Virus record (IMG/VR): IMGVR_UViG_3300029267_001855
Span: 1 to 36,310 of that record
Reading direction: 5' to 3' (one strand)
DNA length: 36,310 nucleotides
DNA from: a virus
Numbering within the stretch: the first letter of the stretch is position 1; the number at the start of each line of letters is the position of its first letter. Below are positions 12,084 through 19,328 of this stretch, piece by piece. Below the pieces are notes generated by a model. The model saw nothing but the letters and a program-made list of their open reading frames with translations, was not told where the DNA came from and searched no databases. The translations under genes were made by a program, and so were the position numbers.

Positions 12084-13082
12084 TTACTGCCAATCCTCCC
12101 AACTCAGAATACAAACCGAGCGGAAGTAATACCAATTGGTCCCAGTGGTACTGACTCCGTACACTTGACCGAGTTCAAAATTAAGCGCATGCGTTTGGTC
12201 CACATCCGAATTCGGCTGCTTGGTCCAGAAAACCTTCCCCTCGCAATCGCCACCCCACACTGACTCGTCCCAGTAGCATCCCTGTGGGCCAGGTGAGTCA
12301 TTCATCATGCCGATCATCTCACCCCAATAGTACGGGAGCCTCCACCCTGAGTATCCGCCAAGCGAGAGCTCCTCGCACCTGGTTACTGAATACGGATAGA
12401 TGTCCGCTGGGTAAGTCGGGCCATTTAGTTCCCAAAGATTTCCCGATAGTGGATCACACCATATCTCAGGAAGTTCAGGAGCCCCCGAGCAGGGGTCTGT
12501 GTCCGTGTCGGTGTCGGTATCCGTGTCGGTGTCGGTGTCCGAATCAGTGTCGGCGTCCGCGTCTGTATCAGTATCTATGTCGGAATCTGCATCCGTATCC
12601 GAATCAGTGTCGGTGTCTGTATCCGTATCGGTGTCGGCATCAGTGTCCGTGTCAGTATCGGTGTCGCTGCCCGGCACCTCATCAGTAAGGCCATCGCAAT
12701 CCTCATCTATCCCGTTTGGCGGGTCATAGATTTCATCTTCGTTCGGATTGGCATCGGGGTTGTCATCATCGCAATCCTCTGGCGGGGACCAGCCATCGCC
12801 GTCCTCATCTACTTCCGTGTCGGTATCAGTGTCAGTATCAGCATCAGTGTCGCTGTCGCTATCAGAATCAGTGTCGGTATCTCCATCCGAATCGGTATCA
12901 GTGTCAGTGTCGGTATCGGTGCCTGTATCTGAATCAGTGGAGGGATCATAATCTGTATCAGAATCGGAATCAGAGCCAGTATCCACATTGGTGTCCGTAA
13001 CAGAATCCATCTCATATGAAAATCCCCTTGGGTCGGCAGAGCACGCGACCATAAAAGCTGCAATTAAAATTAGTCTACTCAT
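12084..13082 (-). CDS. Surface lipoprotein: Thr/Ser-Asp repeats, MopE-type Ca-binding motif, Lcl/DUF1566-like domain
   Basis: 332 residues with GGGAGG upstream. Residues 1-14 are a lipoprotein signal (hydrophobic core, lipobox MVAC, Cys14). Residues 35-90 and 139-196 are acidic Thr-Asp/Ser-Asp repeats. Between them, 91-135 ([20 protein letters not shown], then [12 protein letters not shown]) is the putative metal-binding motif abundant in Myxococcota and related secreted proteins. Residues 198-332 hold [22 protein letters not shown] and YYFRSVCIL, typical of Lcl/DUF1566 C-type-lectin-like domains that bind surfaces or glycans. It is unlike any other gene here and is probably a host-derived moron that remodels the infected cell surface, for example for superinfection exclusion (inference). 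Confidence 0.85.
   Translation of the reverse strand: MSRLILIAAFMVACSADPRGFSYEMDSVTDTNVDTGSDSDSDTDYDPSTDSDTGTDTDTDTDTDSDGDTDTDSDSDSDTDADTDTDTDTEVDEDGDGWSPPEDCDDDNPDANPNEDEIYDPPNGIDEDCDGLTDEVPGSDTDTDTDTDADTDTDTDTDTDSDTDADSDIDTDTDADADTDSDTDTDTDTDTDTDTDPCSGAPELPEIWCDPLSGNLWELNGPTYPADIYPYSVTRCEELSLGGYSGWRLPYYWGEMIGMMNDSPGPQGCYWDESVWGGDCEGKVFWTKQPNSDVDQTHALNFELGQVYGVSTTGTNWYYFRSVCILSWEDWQ
12495..12995 (-). repeat. Low-complexity GAC-rich coding repeats (two blocks)
   Basis: Two blocks of imperfect 6-bp units (ACNGAC/TCNGAC on the minus strand), about 12495-12670 and 12810-12995, encode the Thr-Asp/Ser-Asp stretches of the lipoprotein. They flank the calcium-binding motif. Such tracts change length readily by slippage or recombination. 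Confidence 0.85.
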
Positions 13083-13087
13083 TAGAA

Positions 13088-13240
13088 TTACCTCCCTGTT
13101 ATCGGAGACCGTCTCCTGATTGATCTGTGCCGGAGGAATTGCGACACGGTCATTTTATATTGTTCCGCGAGTTCCTTTATCCTCTCCAGCTCCTCTTCGT
13201 TGACGCGAAACCGGATTATTTTATTTCTGGTTTTCTTCAT
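13088..13240 (-). CDS. Ribbon-helix-helix mini-protein, 50 residues
   Basis: ATG at 13240 overlaps the upstream TGA as ATGA; stop at 13088, inside the ribosome site of the lipoprotein gene. The product reads [20 protein letters not shown] then [20 protein letters not shown] and a basic tail. This is an RHH/CopG fold (strand IIRFRV, two helices, T-V-S-x-F-L-R), akin to MobC/Arc regulators. A 13-bp palindrome GGAGAC-G-GTCTCC lies within its 3' end (13104-13116) and could be its operator. It sits directly before the lipoprotein and may control it. Confidence 0.72.
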   Translation of the reverse strand: MKKTRNKIIRFRVNEEELERIKELAEQYKMTVSQFLRHRSIRRRSPITGR

Positions 13241-13494
13241 CGTCTGTAGCTCCTTCGTCTCCTGGTTCTCCCTGGTCTGATCTTCCAGCGGTTAGGGTGG
13301 GTTCCTATGCGCTTCTTGAGAATTTTCACCGCTTCGCCCTTCGCATCCTCGAACCCAACGCCTGCCGCGTCGAAGCGACTATCGCAAGGGAAGCATTTGG
13401 CGGAGAGATAAACGAGCCCTGCCTGTCGCTGCCTCTCGTCGGTAGTTTCACTAAACTCAATTCGGCCTCGGCAATGTGGGCAAGCTTGAATCAT
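13237..13494 (-). CDS. Zinc-ribbon protein with basic tail, 85 residues
   Basis: CPHC at 5-8 and CFPC at 34-37 give a Cys4 zinc ribbon; the C-terminus is strongly Arg-rich ([17 protein letters not shown]), suited to nucleic-acid binding. Both ends are ATGA overlaps, coupling it to the RuvC-like gene upstream and the RHH gene downstream. Function unknown. Confidence 0.7.
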   Translation of the reverse strand: MIQACPHCRGRIEFSETTDERQRQAGLVYLSAKCFPCDSRFDAAGVGFEDAKGEAVKILKKRIGTHPNRWKIRPGRTRRRRSYRR

Positions 13495-14057
13495 TTGCTA
13501 CCGCTCCTCATTATCCGGTATGCCGCTCGAACTGCCTCGTACCTTCCGATGATACAGGCATCCGCGGCGTTCTGGTTTACCCTGATGTTCCAAAGGCCAC
13601 GCACCTTGTTCGCGCATCGCCGCTTAACTTCCTTGCTATCAATCTTGCACGTGCCGAGTTCCGCCGACTGCCAGGTCTGGGTATTGATCCAGGCAACAGG
13701 GATACCCAGTCGACGAAAAGCCTCCTCCCACCGACCTCCGTTGCGAGAAAGCTTCTTCATGGAGTCGGGGTTCACGCTCAGGTACTGGTCCTCGATGGCC
13801 GCGCCAATGACAGTATGTCCTAACCGACTAAGCGCCTCAACCTCGCGCTCAACGACCGCACTCGGAGTGTTCGCCGGCAAGTCTTTCTTGCTGCCGGGTT
13901 TTGGCCAAACCACATGCTTGCAAAGGAGGAGTTTCGGGTTGACGGTGGCCGTCAATGCTGCATATCCCGACGTCGCTCCAGGGTCTATTCCCATAATTAC
14001 TTCCATGCAGATCAAGATAACATAATGTGTCCACAAAATATAGTAAAATGTAGACAC
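13491..14057 (-). CDS. RuvC-like Holliday-junction resolvase
   Basis: 188 residues from GTG at 14057, which has GGAGGAGG 6 bp upstream. The RNase H-like core has MGIDPGATSGYA (Asp25), GAAIEDQYLS (Glu89) and NQNAADACIIGRY (Asp166), the acidic residues expected of RuvC-type nucleases that cut four-way junctions. The first 18 residues of this start (FYYILWTHYVILIC) are oddly hydrophobic and their DNA is AT-rich with an imperfect inverted repeat (GTGTCTAC/GTGGACAC, about 14024-14057), so the ATG at 14006 may be the true start despite lacking a ribosome site. Serves recombination or resolution of branched DNA before packaging. Confidence 0.82.
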   Translation of the reverse strand: MSTFYYILWTHYVILICMEVIMGIDPGATSGYAALTATVNPKLLLCKHVVWPKPGSKKDLPANTPSAVVEREVEALSRLGHTVIGAAIEDQYLSVNPDSMKKLSRNGGRWEEAFRRLGIPVAWINTQTWQSAELGTCKIDSKEVKRRCANKVRGLWNIRVNQNAADACIIGRYEAVRAAYRIMRSGSK

Positions 14058-14069
14058 AGAAACCTCCTC

Positions 14070-14600
14070 CTATTGTGATCGGATCTGTGAAAGAACTCTC
14101 GACAATTCGGGGTCTTTGAGATCCCATAATCCCTGTTTGCCGCGAACCGCTACTGGCTCCTTTAGCACCTTCACTTTTTCCAGGATGTAGCCGTACTGAT
14201 CTCCCGCCCACCATGGCCAATCTCTTTCGGCCACAGCGCAAGATGTGCTCCCTGGCTCCAACAAGCCTGCGAAAATAGCAACCGCAACAACTGCCCCCTG
14301 CGGCATCATGTGAACTTTGTCCGAGAAGGTATTGTGCTTCTTGACACTATATCCGCGAATGGCGTTCTCGGCGATGTTCGCTTCGAATATCCACCCCGAG
14401 CGACGAGCCATAATAGCAACCGGTGAAAACACTTCGTCAATCTTGATGTATTTTTTACTCGAGCCACCGAACGCCATTCCAGCATGAATGGCAAGTTCAG
14501 TTCCTAATTCCATATTCATGCGTCTGGGTCGGTTCTCTACGTTCTTACCGAGGCGGCAAACCGCCCATGCAAATTCAGGATACAAAGTAATGGCTTTCAT
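14070..14600 (-). CDS. ASCH-domain protein (PUA-like fold)
   Basis: 176 residues from ATG 14600 (AAGGAA upstream). ASCH signatures: MKAITLYPEFAWAVCRLGKN with V-E-N-R at 21-24, ELAIHAGMA around 36-44, GAVVAVAIFAG in the middle, and YGYILEKVKVLKEPVAVRGK then QGLWDL at the end. ASCH domains bind RNA or modified bases, and versions in phage DNA-modification systems have been predicted to read modified DNA bases; some relatives are nucleases or N4-acetylcytidine amidohydrolases. Given the hypermodification genes at the left end, a reader or processing role for modified nucleotides is plausible. Confidence 0.78.
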   Translation of the reverse strand: MKAITLYPEFAWAVCRLGKNVENRPRRMNMELGTELAIHAGMAFGGSSKKYIKIDEVFSPVAIMARRSGWIFEANIAENAIRGYSVKKHNTFSDKVHMMPQGAVVAVAIFAGLLEPGSTSCAVAERDWPWWAGDQYGYILEKVKVLKEPVAVRGKQGLWDLKDPELSRVLSQIRSQ

Positions 14601-14622
14601 ACTAATAATTCCTTGGTAAAGG

Positions 14623-14796
14623 TTAGTTGGTTTCGTGTTCGTCTTTATATATTTCCACAAGATCATGTGATTTAAGCAGATCATCCTTGATCGCTTTGGC
14701 AGATTTCTGAGTCATTAAACCCGTTGTGTGCCATTCTCCATATTCCTCATTTATATTTACCCAATATCTTATTCTATATATCAGCCTATTTTTCAT
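14623..14796 (-). CDS. Hypothetical protein, 57 residues
   Basis: Start at 14796 with GGGGGAG 3 bp upstream; overlaps the preceding zinc protein by 11 bp. Sequence MKNRLIYRIRYWVNINEEYG then a helix with Lys/Asp (KSAKAIKDDLLKSHDLVEIY). Looks like a small beta-hairpin plus helix. No family recognised. Confidence 0.6.
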   Translation of the reverse strand: MKNRLIYRIRYWVNINEEYGEWHTTGLMTQKSAKAIKDDLLKSHDLVEIYKDEHETN

Positions 14797-14998
14797 CACT
14801 CCCCCCTTTAGCCTTGCGTCCAAATTGTCTTTCAACAATCATGATTTCTTTTCCGCACTCTGGGCATGTATGGTTTTCTGGGATTTCTTCATTAGTGTAA
14901 TTCAATTCACCATACATCGTAGTTGTTAAAAACGAGCAGCATTCCATGTGCCAAAGACCTTTGTAAATTGCCCACCTACACGCTGTCTTATCTTCCAT
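14786..14998 (-). CDS. Zinc-ribbon mini-protein, 70 residues
   Basis: ATG at 14998 with AAGG 7 bp upstream and a TGATG overlap with the preceding gene. CPECGK near residue 46 plus Cys residues at 7, 20 and 21 could form a zinc site; the C-terminus is basic (VERQFGRKAKGGSDEK). Function unknown. Confidence 0.66.
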   Translation of the reverse strand: MEDKTACRWAIYKGLWHMECCSFLTTTMYGELNYTNEEIPENHTCPECGKEIMIVERQFGRKAKGGSDEK

Positions 14999-15258
14999 CA
15001 CTTCACCTTCCGGATCGAGTTGCGCGAAACGATCTCGCGCTGCCCGTTGTCGACGAACTCAATCATGATGCTGTTCTTTTTTCCACGGGCCAGAACCTTG
15101 CAGAACCTGCCCTTCATCATCTTCCTCTTGGAATTATTACCCCATGCAAAATAGTACATTTGTTCCGCCATGCGCCTCGCCTTTTCTGTCCAGTTAATCG
15201 GCCTGCTGTTACACAGGATTAATTGGTTCTCTGGCCCACCGAATACCTGGCAGCCCAT
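14998..15258 (-). CDS. Small basic phage protein, 86 residues
   Basis: AGGAGGA 5 bp before ATG 15258; the start overlaps the upstream stop as TGATG. The C-terminal 35 residues (FCKVLARGKKNSIMIEFVDN then GQREIVSRNSIRKV) match a recurrent phage pattern, R-G-K-x-N-S-x-x-V-E-F followed by R-x-x-x-R, a beta-hairpin rich in Arg/Lys. Function unknown in the family. Confidence 0.72.
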   Translation of the reverse strand: MGCQVFGGPENQLILCNSRPINWTEKARRMAEQMYYFAWGNNSKRKMMKGRFCKVLARGKKNSIMIEFVDNGQREIVSRNSIRKVK

Positions 15259-16448
15259 CAATCCTCCTCATCTTCAGGCACATAAACACCTTTGAATTTC
15301 CCAATCTCTACGCCGTCCACCTTAACGGTAACACCGTCATATGTCTTGAACTTCATACTCCCAGAACCACGTGGAAAATCTGAAGTAGTGCACCTGCAAT
15401 TGTGATGTTGCGGACCCTTGGTTCTGGCCTCCTCGCAGTCCTCGTCGAATTTCTCTTTCACTTTTTGGCAGTGGTCACACCAGTTCCACTTGTCGCCGTT
15501 CAAGTGCATGAACACTTGGTCAACGGCATGCACCATATCCTCGCCGCTACCCAGTAATTCATCACCAATTTTCAGTTCCACAGGAGTGCTACACCTAGGA
15601 CATTTCCAGGAGAATATCAGGGTGCGCTCCTTCATATCCCTGGCGGTTTCAAACTCAAGTATGCGACCGAACCTGCCTGGGAATTTACCCTCGCACCATC
15701 TCTTCCACTGGCCTTTCCAACTGGGATCGTTTACTTCCGTGAACCTGCTACATCGGGGACATTTGTTATCAGAATGCCCGTTCCAAATTGTAAACAGTTC
15801 CTTGAGGAGCTGGTCCATGGCCGCTGGTTCTTTCCTCGCGTAACCAGCCTTCTTCCAACTAACCGTACGACTGACCTTCTCTCCACATTCACCGCAGCGC
15901 CAATTGAATACAGCATTGCCATGGTCCGCATCTGTGCCACCCGTTACATGACTCACTCGGCCATATGGCCCTGGTTCTTCTGGCGTTTGGTTTTCCCATT
16001 TCCTGACCACAAACCTGACGAAGTCACTCAGTCGGCGTCCAGTGAAGTGCCCATCTTCTTCAAATGGGTTTTCAGTGTTTACAAATGGTCGCTTAGGAAT
16101 ATCCCCCGTTCCATACTCATGGTACGGTGAGTAGTTTTCTGGCCATCGTCTGCGGGTGCGTTCCCGGTATTGAGCGCGAGAAGAGTTGGTAAAAACGTCC
16201 CCAACGTCTACCCCCATCTGTTCCGCCATATCCCTGAGAATGTCTGCCATCGAAGTACCGAATGGACCCCCCCTTGGGTCAGGGTAAGGAATACCAAACG
16301 GGGTCTTTTGTTGTTCCACTTCCTCGCCGTACTTCTCCTTCATCTCGGCGATTCGGGCCCTGGCATTTTCGCGCTCGTGCTCTGGCGTGTCGGGGTGGTC
16401 CACCAACCTCTGTAGCGCTGCAAATCTTTTTCTTTGCGAGTCGGTCAT
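15258..16448 (-). CDS. Multi-zinc-ribbon protein with DUF2786-like N-terminus
   Basis: 396 residues; the start overlaps the upstream stop as TAATG. Residues 7-36 (KRFAALQRLVDHPDTPEHER then ENARARIAEMKEKYG) resemble the helical DUF2786 unit found in nucleic-acid-associated proteins. Paired Cys motifs follow (WRCGECGEKV, DNKCPRCSRF, WKCPRCSTPVE, WNWCDHCQKV), giving at least two full zinc ribbons with similar spacing, so the middle may be an internal duplication. The C-terminus (MKFKTYDGVTVKVDGVEIGK) is a small beta domain. Likely binds DNA or RNA; no enzyme motif seen. Confidence 0.7.
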   Translation of the reverse strand: MTDSQRKRFAALQRLVDHPDTPEHERENARARIAEMKEKYGEEVEQQKTPFGIPYPDPRGGPFGTSMADILRDMAEQMGVDVGDVFTNSSRAQYRERTRRRWPENYSPYHEYGTGDIPKRPFVNTENPFEEDGHFTGRRLSDFVRFVVRKWENQTPEEPGPYGRVSHVTGGTDADHGNAVFNWRCGECGEKVSRTVSWKKAGYARKEPAAMDQLLKELFTIWNGHSDNKCPRCSRFTEVNDPSWKGQWKRWCEGKFPGRFGRILEFETARDMKERTLIFSWKCPRCSTPVELKIGDELLGSGEDMVHAVDQVFMHLNGDKWNWCDHCQKVKEKFDEDCEEARTKGPQHHNCRCTTSDFPRGSGSMKFKTYDGVTVKVDGVEIGKFKGVYVPEDEED

Positions 16449-16879
16449 TACATCACTTCAGGATCGTCCTGCCGGATAACCACCACGCGTGCGTTCTCTC
16501 CCTGGTACACTCGGCATCCGGGCTTGGCCCCCTTCTGTAGTGGCACAGCTATGACGCGCTCTTCGTCTACCCACTTTTGAACGTAGGCTCGGATGGCCTC
16601 GGCCTGAGCCGGATGCGTCGCCTCCACCTCCTGGACCGCAACCGAGAGCCCTTCCCTGTATTCTTCAATATCGCCGTTCTCCTTCAGTGTGAGGCGTGCG
16701 AGCGTGTACTTCTCCCCTGTTTCCCTGTCCACCTTTGTCAATCCGAGTATGTAGGCAGCCTGCTGTAATTGGCGCTGGGTATGCAAACGCTGATTGTGCT
16801 GAACGTTCCTATGCTGCTTGTGACCACGCACCTTCTTCGGTCGCCGCTTGCCCTCTGGTTTTATTTTTCTCCGGCTCAT
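16448..16879 (-). CDS. Basic hypothetical protein, 143 residues
   Basis: Start at 16879 in a TAATG overlap. Residues 1-45 are Lys/Arg/His/Gln-rich, nucleic-acid-binding in character. The rest contains a helical region (YREGLSVAVQEVEATHPAQA, EAIRAYVQKWVDEERV) and a beta-rich end (CRVYQGENARVVVIRQDD). Coupled by overlap to both neighbours. Function unknown. Confidence 0.68.
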   Translation of the reverse strand: MSRRKIKPEGKRRPKKVRGHKQHRNVQHNQRLHTQRQLQQAAYILGLTKVDRETGEKYTLARLTLKENGDIEEYREGLSVAVQEVEATHPAQAEAIRAYVQKWVDEERVIAVPLQKGAKPGCRVYQGENARVVVIRQDDPEVM

Positions 16880-17220
16880 TAGTTCTCTACCTCCATTGGT
16901 GGTTCCGCACACTCTTCGTCCAGTTTGTCGAGTGCGTCTTCAAATTCCCCTACTGTGAACGGGTAAAGGAGATCTTTGCCCGAGGGGATACCCGTGTTGT
17001 GATGAAACGCTATGATCTGAATGCCTCCCTCAATCAGGTTGATGGACAGCTCGGAAATGGTGCCTGCATTGATGTGGTCGGCTATCCGAGACAGCGCATC
17101 CTTGCCGTCGTACCTGAAGCTAGGCAGCCATCTAATCTGGTGAAAGTCATCGAGCTTGCTGACCACAACTGCGCGGTCCTTGGCCACCGCGTCATCGATT
17201 TCTTTCTGTGTCATACCCAT
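16879..17220 (-). CDS. Hypothetical protein, 113 residues
   Basis: ATG at 17220 has GGAG 7 bp upstream; ATG 17214 overlaps a TGA of a possible 57-residue ORF and is an alternative. Sequence begins MTQKEIDDAVAKDRAVVVSK; a strand-like middle (SELSINLIEGGIQIIAFHHN) precedes an acidic tail (EFEDALDKLDEECAEPPMEV). An open frame continues upstream through a tRNA-like T arm and is not part of the gene. No family recognised. Confidence 0.68.
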   Translation of the reverse strand: MGMTQKEIDDAVAKDRAVVVSKLDDFHQIRWLPSFRYDGKDALSRIADHINAGTISELSINLIEGGIQIIAFHHNTGIPSGKDLLYPFTVGEFEDALDKLDEECAEPPMEVEN

Positions 17221-17384
17221 GGGTTTTCTCCGTTCACTGGGAGAAGCTGCCGGAGTCGAACCGGCACGCAAAACATAACGCCTATGCCGCGTTTTTGCTG
17301 TGTGAAATATCTCATCGTCTTGCGCACTCCCTTCGAGTCAGCTCCCCGATGACCGACGAACATTAGTGTCCGTTCTGGTGTCAT
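17211..17384 (-). CDS. Possible small basic protein, 57 residues
   Basis: Open frame from ATG 17384 to TGA 17211 filling the 180-bp gap between flanking genes: MTPERTLMFVGHRGADSKGV then RKTMRYFTQQKRGIGVMFCV and PVRLRQLLPVNGENPWV. The stop overlaps an ATG of the next gene as ATGA, the usual junction here. Against it: no ribosome site at the ATG, and the same DNA carries a perfect tRNA-type T arm. Either a real small gene or a non-coding spacer. Confidence 0.35.
   Translation of the reverse strand: MTPERTLMFVGHRGADSKGVRKTMRYFTQQKRGIGVMFCVPVRLRQLLPVNGENPWV
17249..17265 (-). other. Orphan tRNA-like T arm
   Basis: GCCGG-TTCGACT-CCGGC is a perfect 5-bp T stem with a consensus T loop. Downstream the minus strand reads AGCTTCTCCCA, ending in a possible CCA; about 65 nt upstream, GGGAG (17327-17331) could pair with CTCCC. 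The intervening D and anticodon arms cannot be folded normally: the best 5-bp/7-nt hairpin (AACGC-GGCATAG-GCGTT) lacks U33, and 3 extra nt separate T stem and acceptor. Probably a decayed tRNA or tRNA-mimicking element. Confidence 0.4.
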
Positions 17385-17393
17385 CAACTAAGC

Positions 17394-17413
17394 AACAAAA
17401 GTGTCATTTTGTT
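17394..17413. other. AT-rich inverted repeat at a gene end
   Basis: Perfect 7-bp arms (AACAAAA-TGACAC-TTTTGTT, minus strand) covering the stop codon of the 100-residue gene. All arm pairs but one are A-T, so it would be a weak terminator at best; a protein-binding site is possible. It marks the start of the non-overlapping gap at 17211-17403. Confidence 0.4.
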
Positions 17414-17706
17414 TTGTGGTTCACCTCCTCTGTTTCGAATTCACCCTCGTGAATGATCCCACTTTCATCAATGAGCAGCTCGTCCACCAAAACCTGGCGG
17501 AAGTCGCTGTTCCATTCAGAGTTTTCAATCAACTCTGCGAGCCGGTCCAGCAATTGAAGATTTCTGCGCAGCGCCTCCTGGAATGCGGCCAACTCATCGA
17601 AGGTATGAACATCTCCGCCGCCACCAAAAACATTGAAGTGCCTCCTGCCTTCCTTGTACTCGGAAATCACGAAAGCTACTGCTCTAGCTTTTATTTTTTT
17701 GCCCAT
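17404..17706 (-). CDS. Hypothetical protein, 100 residues
   Basis: AAGGAG 7 bp before ATG 17706, which lies inside the last 23 bp of the methyltransferase gene. N-terminal strand (KARAVAFVISEYKEGRRHFN, VFGGGGDVHTFDELA), a helix (LRRNLQLLDRLAELIENSEW) and an acidic tail (ESGIIHEGEFETEEVNHK). No family recognised. A small gap follows, so this may be the last gene of its unit. Confidence 0.7.
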   Translation of the reverse strand: MGKKIKARAVAFVISEYKEGRRHFNVFGGGGDVHTFDELAAFQEALRRNLQLLDRLAELIENSEWNSDFRQVLVDELLIDESGIIHEGEFETEEVNHKTK

Positions 17707-18370
17707 CAGTTTTCTCCTTCGCTACTCGCACTCTCTTCTTCTTTTTGTTCCCCATGATATATCCGCTGTTGAGCCAATGGAGGTGCGTTTGCCTGAATCC
17801 CATAGAGTGGAGCACGTCGTCAGTTCCGTGACCGTTCCAAAATGTGAAGGCGTACTCCTGGGCAATATTGGTTTGCCCGTCTCCGGTAAATGAAGGACGA
17901 GCCCTCAAGATCCAGACCTGTGCCGGTGGCCGCTCCATGAATAGCTTCGAGCGCTCTTGTGTGCCAAGGAAGGCCACCTTCGTCAGGAATACCGCCACGC
18001 CGTGAGGGGCCAACATGTCTAGAGATCTTCTGACGACCTGCTCACCAATAATGAACGGTGGATTGGTCGCTATCACGTCAAAGAGATCCTGACGTTTTAC
18101 TTCCTTGATGTCATGGTTAGGCATGCAGTAGCCTGGTCCCTCGTAATCTCGCCAGACCGGAGGGTCCACATCCCGAACATCAAAACCGAAGGGGTTCATC
18201 CCGAACTCCGCGGCTGCCCGAGCAAACGGGGCATCGTCCCCACAGCACGGCTCAAGCATGTTGCCCTTGTCTGGAGCCTGGGGTAGGAGCGCCATTTGCA
18301 TCGCGTGTTTTACTGCCCACCGAGCGAGCCCCAGGTGAGTCCCGTAATTGTCATGTTCCTTCCTAGCCAT
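17684..18370 (-). CDS. Adenine-specific DNA methyltransferase
   Basis: 228 residues; start overlaps the upstream stop as TAATG. SAM-binding motif I is MLEPCCGDDAPFARAAA (around 38-54) with the acidic strand-2 end GFDVRDVD at 62-69; motif IV is NPPF at 103-106 in DVIATNPPFIIGE, the adenine-N6 catalytic tetrapeptide; HGVAVFLTKVAFL is the following strand. No target-recognition domain is obvious, so specificity is unknown. Likely protects phage DNA from restriction. The Lys-rich C-terminus (NKKKKRVRVAKEK) may bind DNA. Adjacent to a second methyltransferase-like gene. Confidence 0.82.
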   Translation of the reverse strand: MARKEHDNYGTHLGLARWAVKHAMQMALLPQAPDKGNMLEPCCGDDAPFARAAAEFGMNPFGFDVRDVDPPVWRDYEGPGYCMPNHDIKEVKRQDLFDVIATNPPFIIGEQVVRRSLDMLAPHGVAVFLTKVAFLGTQERSKLFMERPPAQVWILRARPSFTGDGQTNIAQEYAFTFWNGHGTDDVLHSMGFRQTHLHWLNSGYIMGNKKKKRVRVAKEKTDGQKNKS

Positions 18371-19323
18371 TATTTGTTTTTCTCCTTGTTTAGTACGCTG
18401 AACAGATCTCCCTGCCCATGGCGGTTGAACGTGTATTCCTCCCCCTTGGATATTGCGGGTGGATGCCCCTCCAAAATCCTGGCCTCATTCATGTTTTGTA
18501 CCAGCAAATCCCCCTGGCTTATGGAAGGACGATCTAGAATGCTACGGCCAATTGGTGTCATGTAGACTGCCCACGGAGCGAAGAGTGCCATATTAATGCA
18601 ACACGCATTCACCATCATTCTATCAACGTCCATACCTGAAAGATTCACCGAATAATTGCTGGCTTCCAGGAGCATCCTGCCAGTCCCAACACACGGATCA
18701 CATACGGACATCATTCTCGCATCCCGACCATCAGGCAGTACTTTTGATTCCGGATCAACGGTCATCCTGACCATCATATTGCAAATGCTGTGGGGTGTCG
18801 GGTAGAAGGCATGCGGGTTCCAACCAGCACCATGGCGCTCGGAAAGTATCCCCCCGAAAACGTCACTGTCGGCTGCCTGAAGGCGACCCAACTCAAAGTT
18901 GACATATAGGTATTCGTGCCACTTCTGTTCATAACGAGGTTCAGGAAATTCCTCAGTGCAGCCAACACCCAGGCTCCAGGAGAGCCACTCGATTAAATAG
19001 CTCAGGGCATCCCATCCGCCACCCATCCTGCTCACCAAATCCTCGAGGTGTTTTCTGGCACCAGATGCCGTCAAGGGTGGTCCCGTTTTCTTCCCTCTTG
19101 TCTTGGGTATAACAGGCAAGCCCTCCCTTAATCGATTGCTCGCGCCATGCTGGAACTCAATGTGTGGTATTGGCGTGTCGGGCAACTCGCCGGCACCAAT
19201 TACATCCATCCACCATTCGAGTCTTCCAGTGCCGAAAATCTTATCCCCTCCCAGAAGATATTCAATGGCCCAACCTTTCTCTTTCATCGCTTCAAACTTG
19301 GGCTCTGGCTGCTGATTATCCAT
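18370..19323 (-). CDS. N6-DNA-methylase-like protein lacking a clear motif IV
   Basis: 317 residues. FYPTPHSICNMMVRM (173-187) and SVCDPCVGTGRMLLEASNYS (206-225), then SGMDVDRMMVNACCINMAL, match the SAM-binding half of type I (HsdM-like) adenine methylases. I see no NPPY/NPPF; the position after strand 4 reads RSILDRPSISQGDLLV. Related phage proteins of this form also seem to lack it. It may be a catalytically altered subunit that pairs with the overlapping gene at 17684-18370, which has NPPF, or it may bind SAM for another purpose. Confidence 0.75.
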   Translation of the reverse strand: MDNQQPEPKFEAMKEKGWAIEYLLGGDKIFGTGRLEWWMDVIGAGELPDTPIPHIEFQHGASNRLREGLPVIPKTRGKKTGPPLTASGARKHLEDLVSRMGGGWDALSYLIEWLSWSLGVGCTEEFPEPRYEQKWHEYLYVNFELGRLQAADSDVFGGILSERHGAGWNPHAFYPTPHSICNMMVRMTVDPESKVLPDGRDARMMSVCDPCVGTGRMLLEASNYSVNLSGMDVDRMMVNACCINMALFAPWAVYMTPIGRSILDRPSISQGDLLVQNMNEARILEGHPPAISKGEEYTFNRHGQGDLFSVLNKEKNK

Positions 19324-19328
19324 TTACT

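Noticed and set aside
12499-13000. Plus-strand Ser-Val and Arg/Cys-rich ORFs opposite the lipoprotein
   Set aside because: Low-complexity shadows of the GAC-rich repeats, without ribosome sites.
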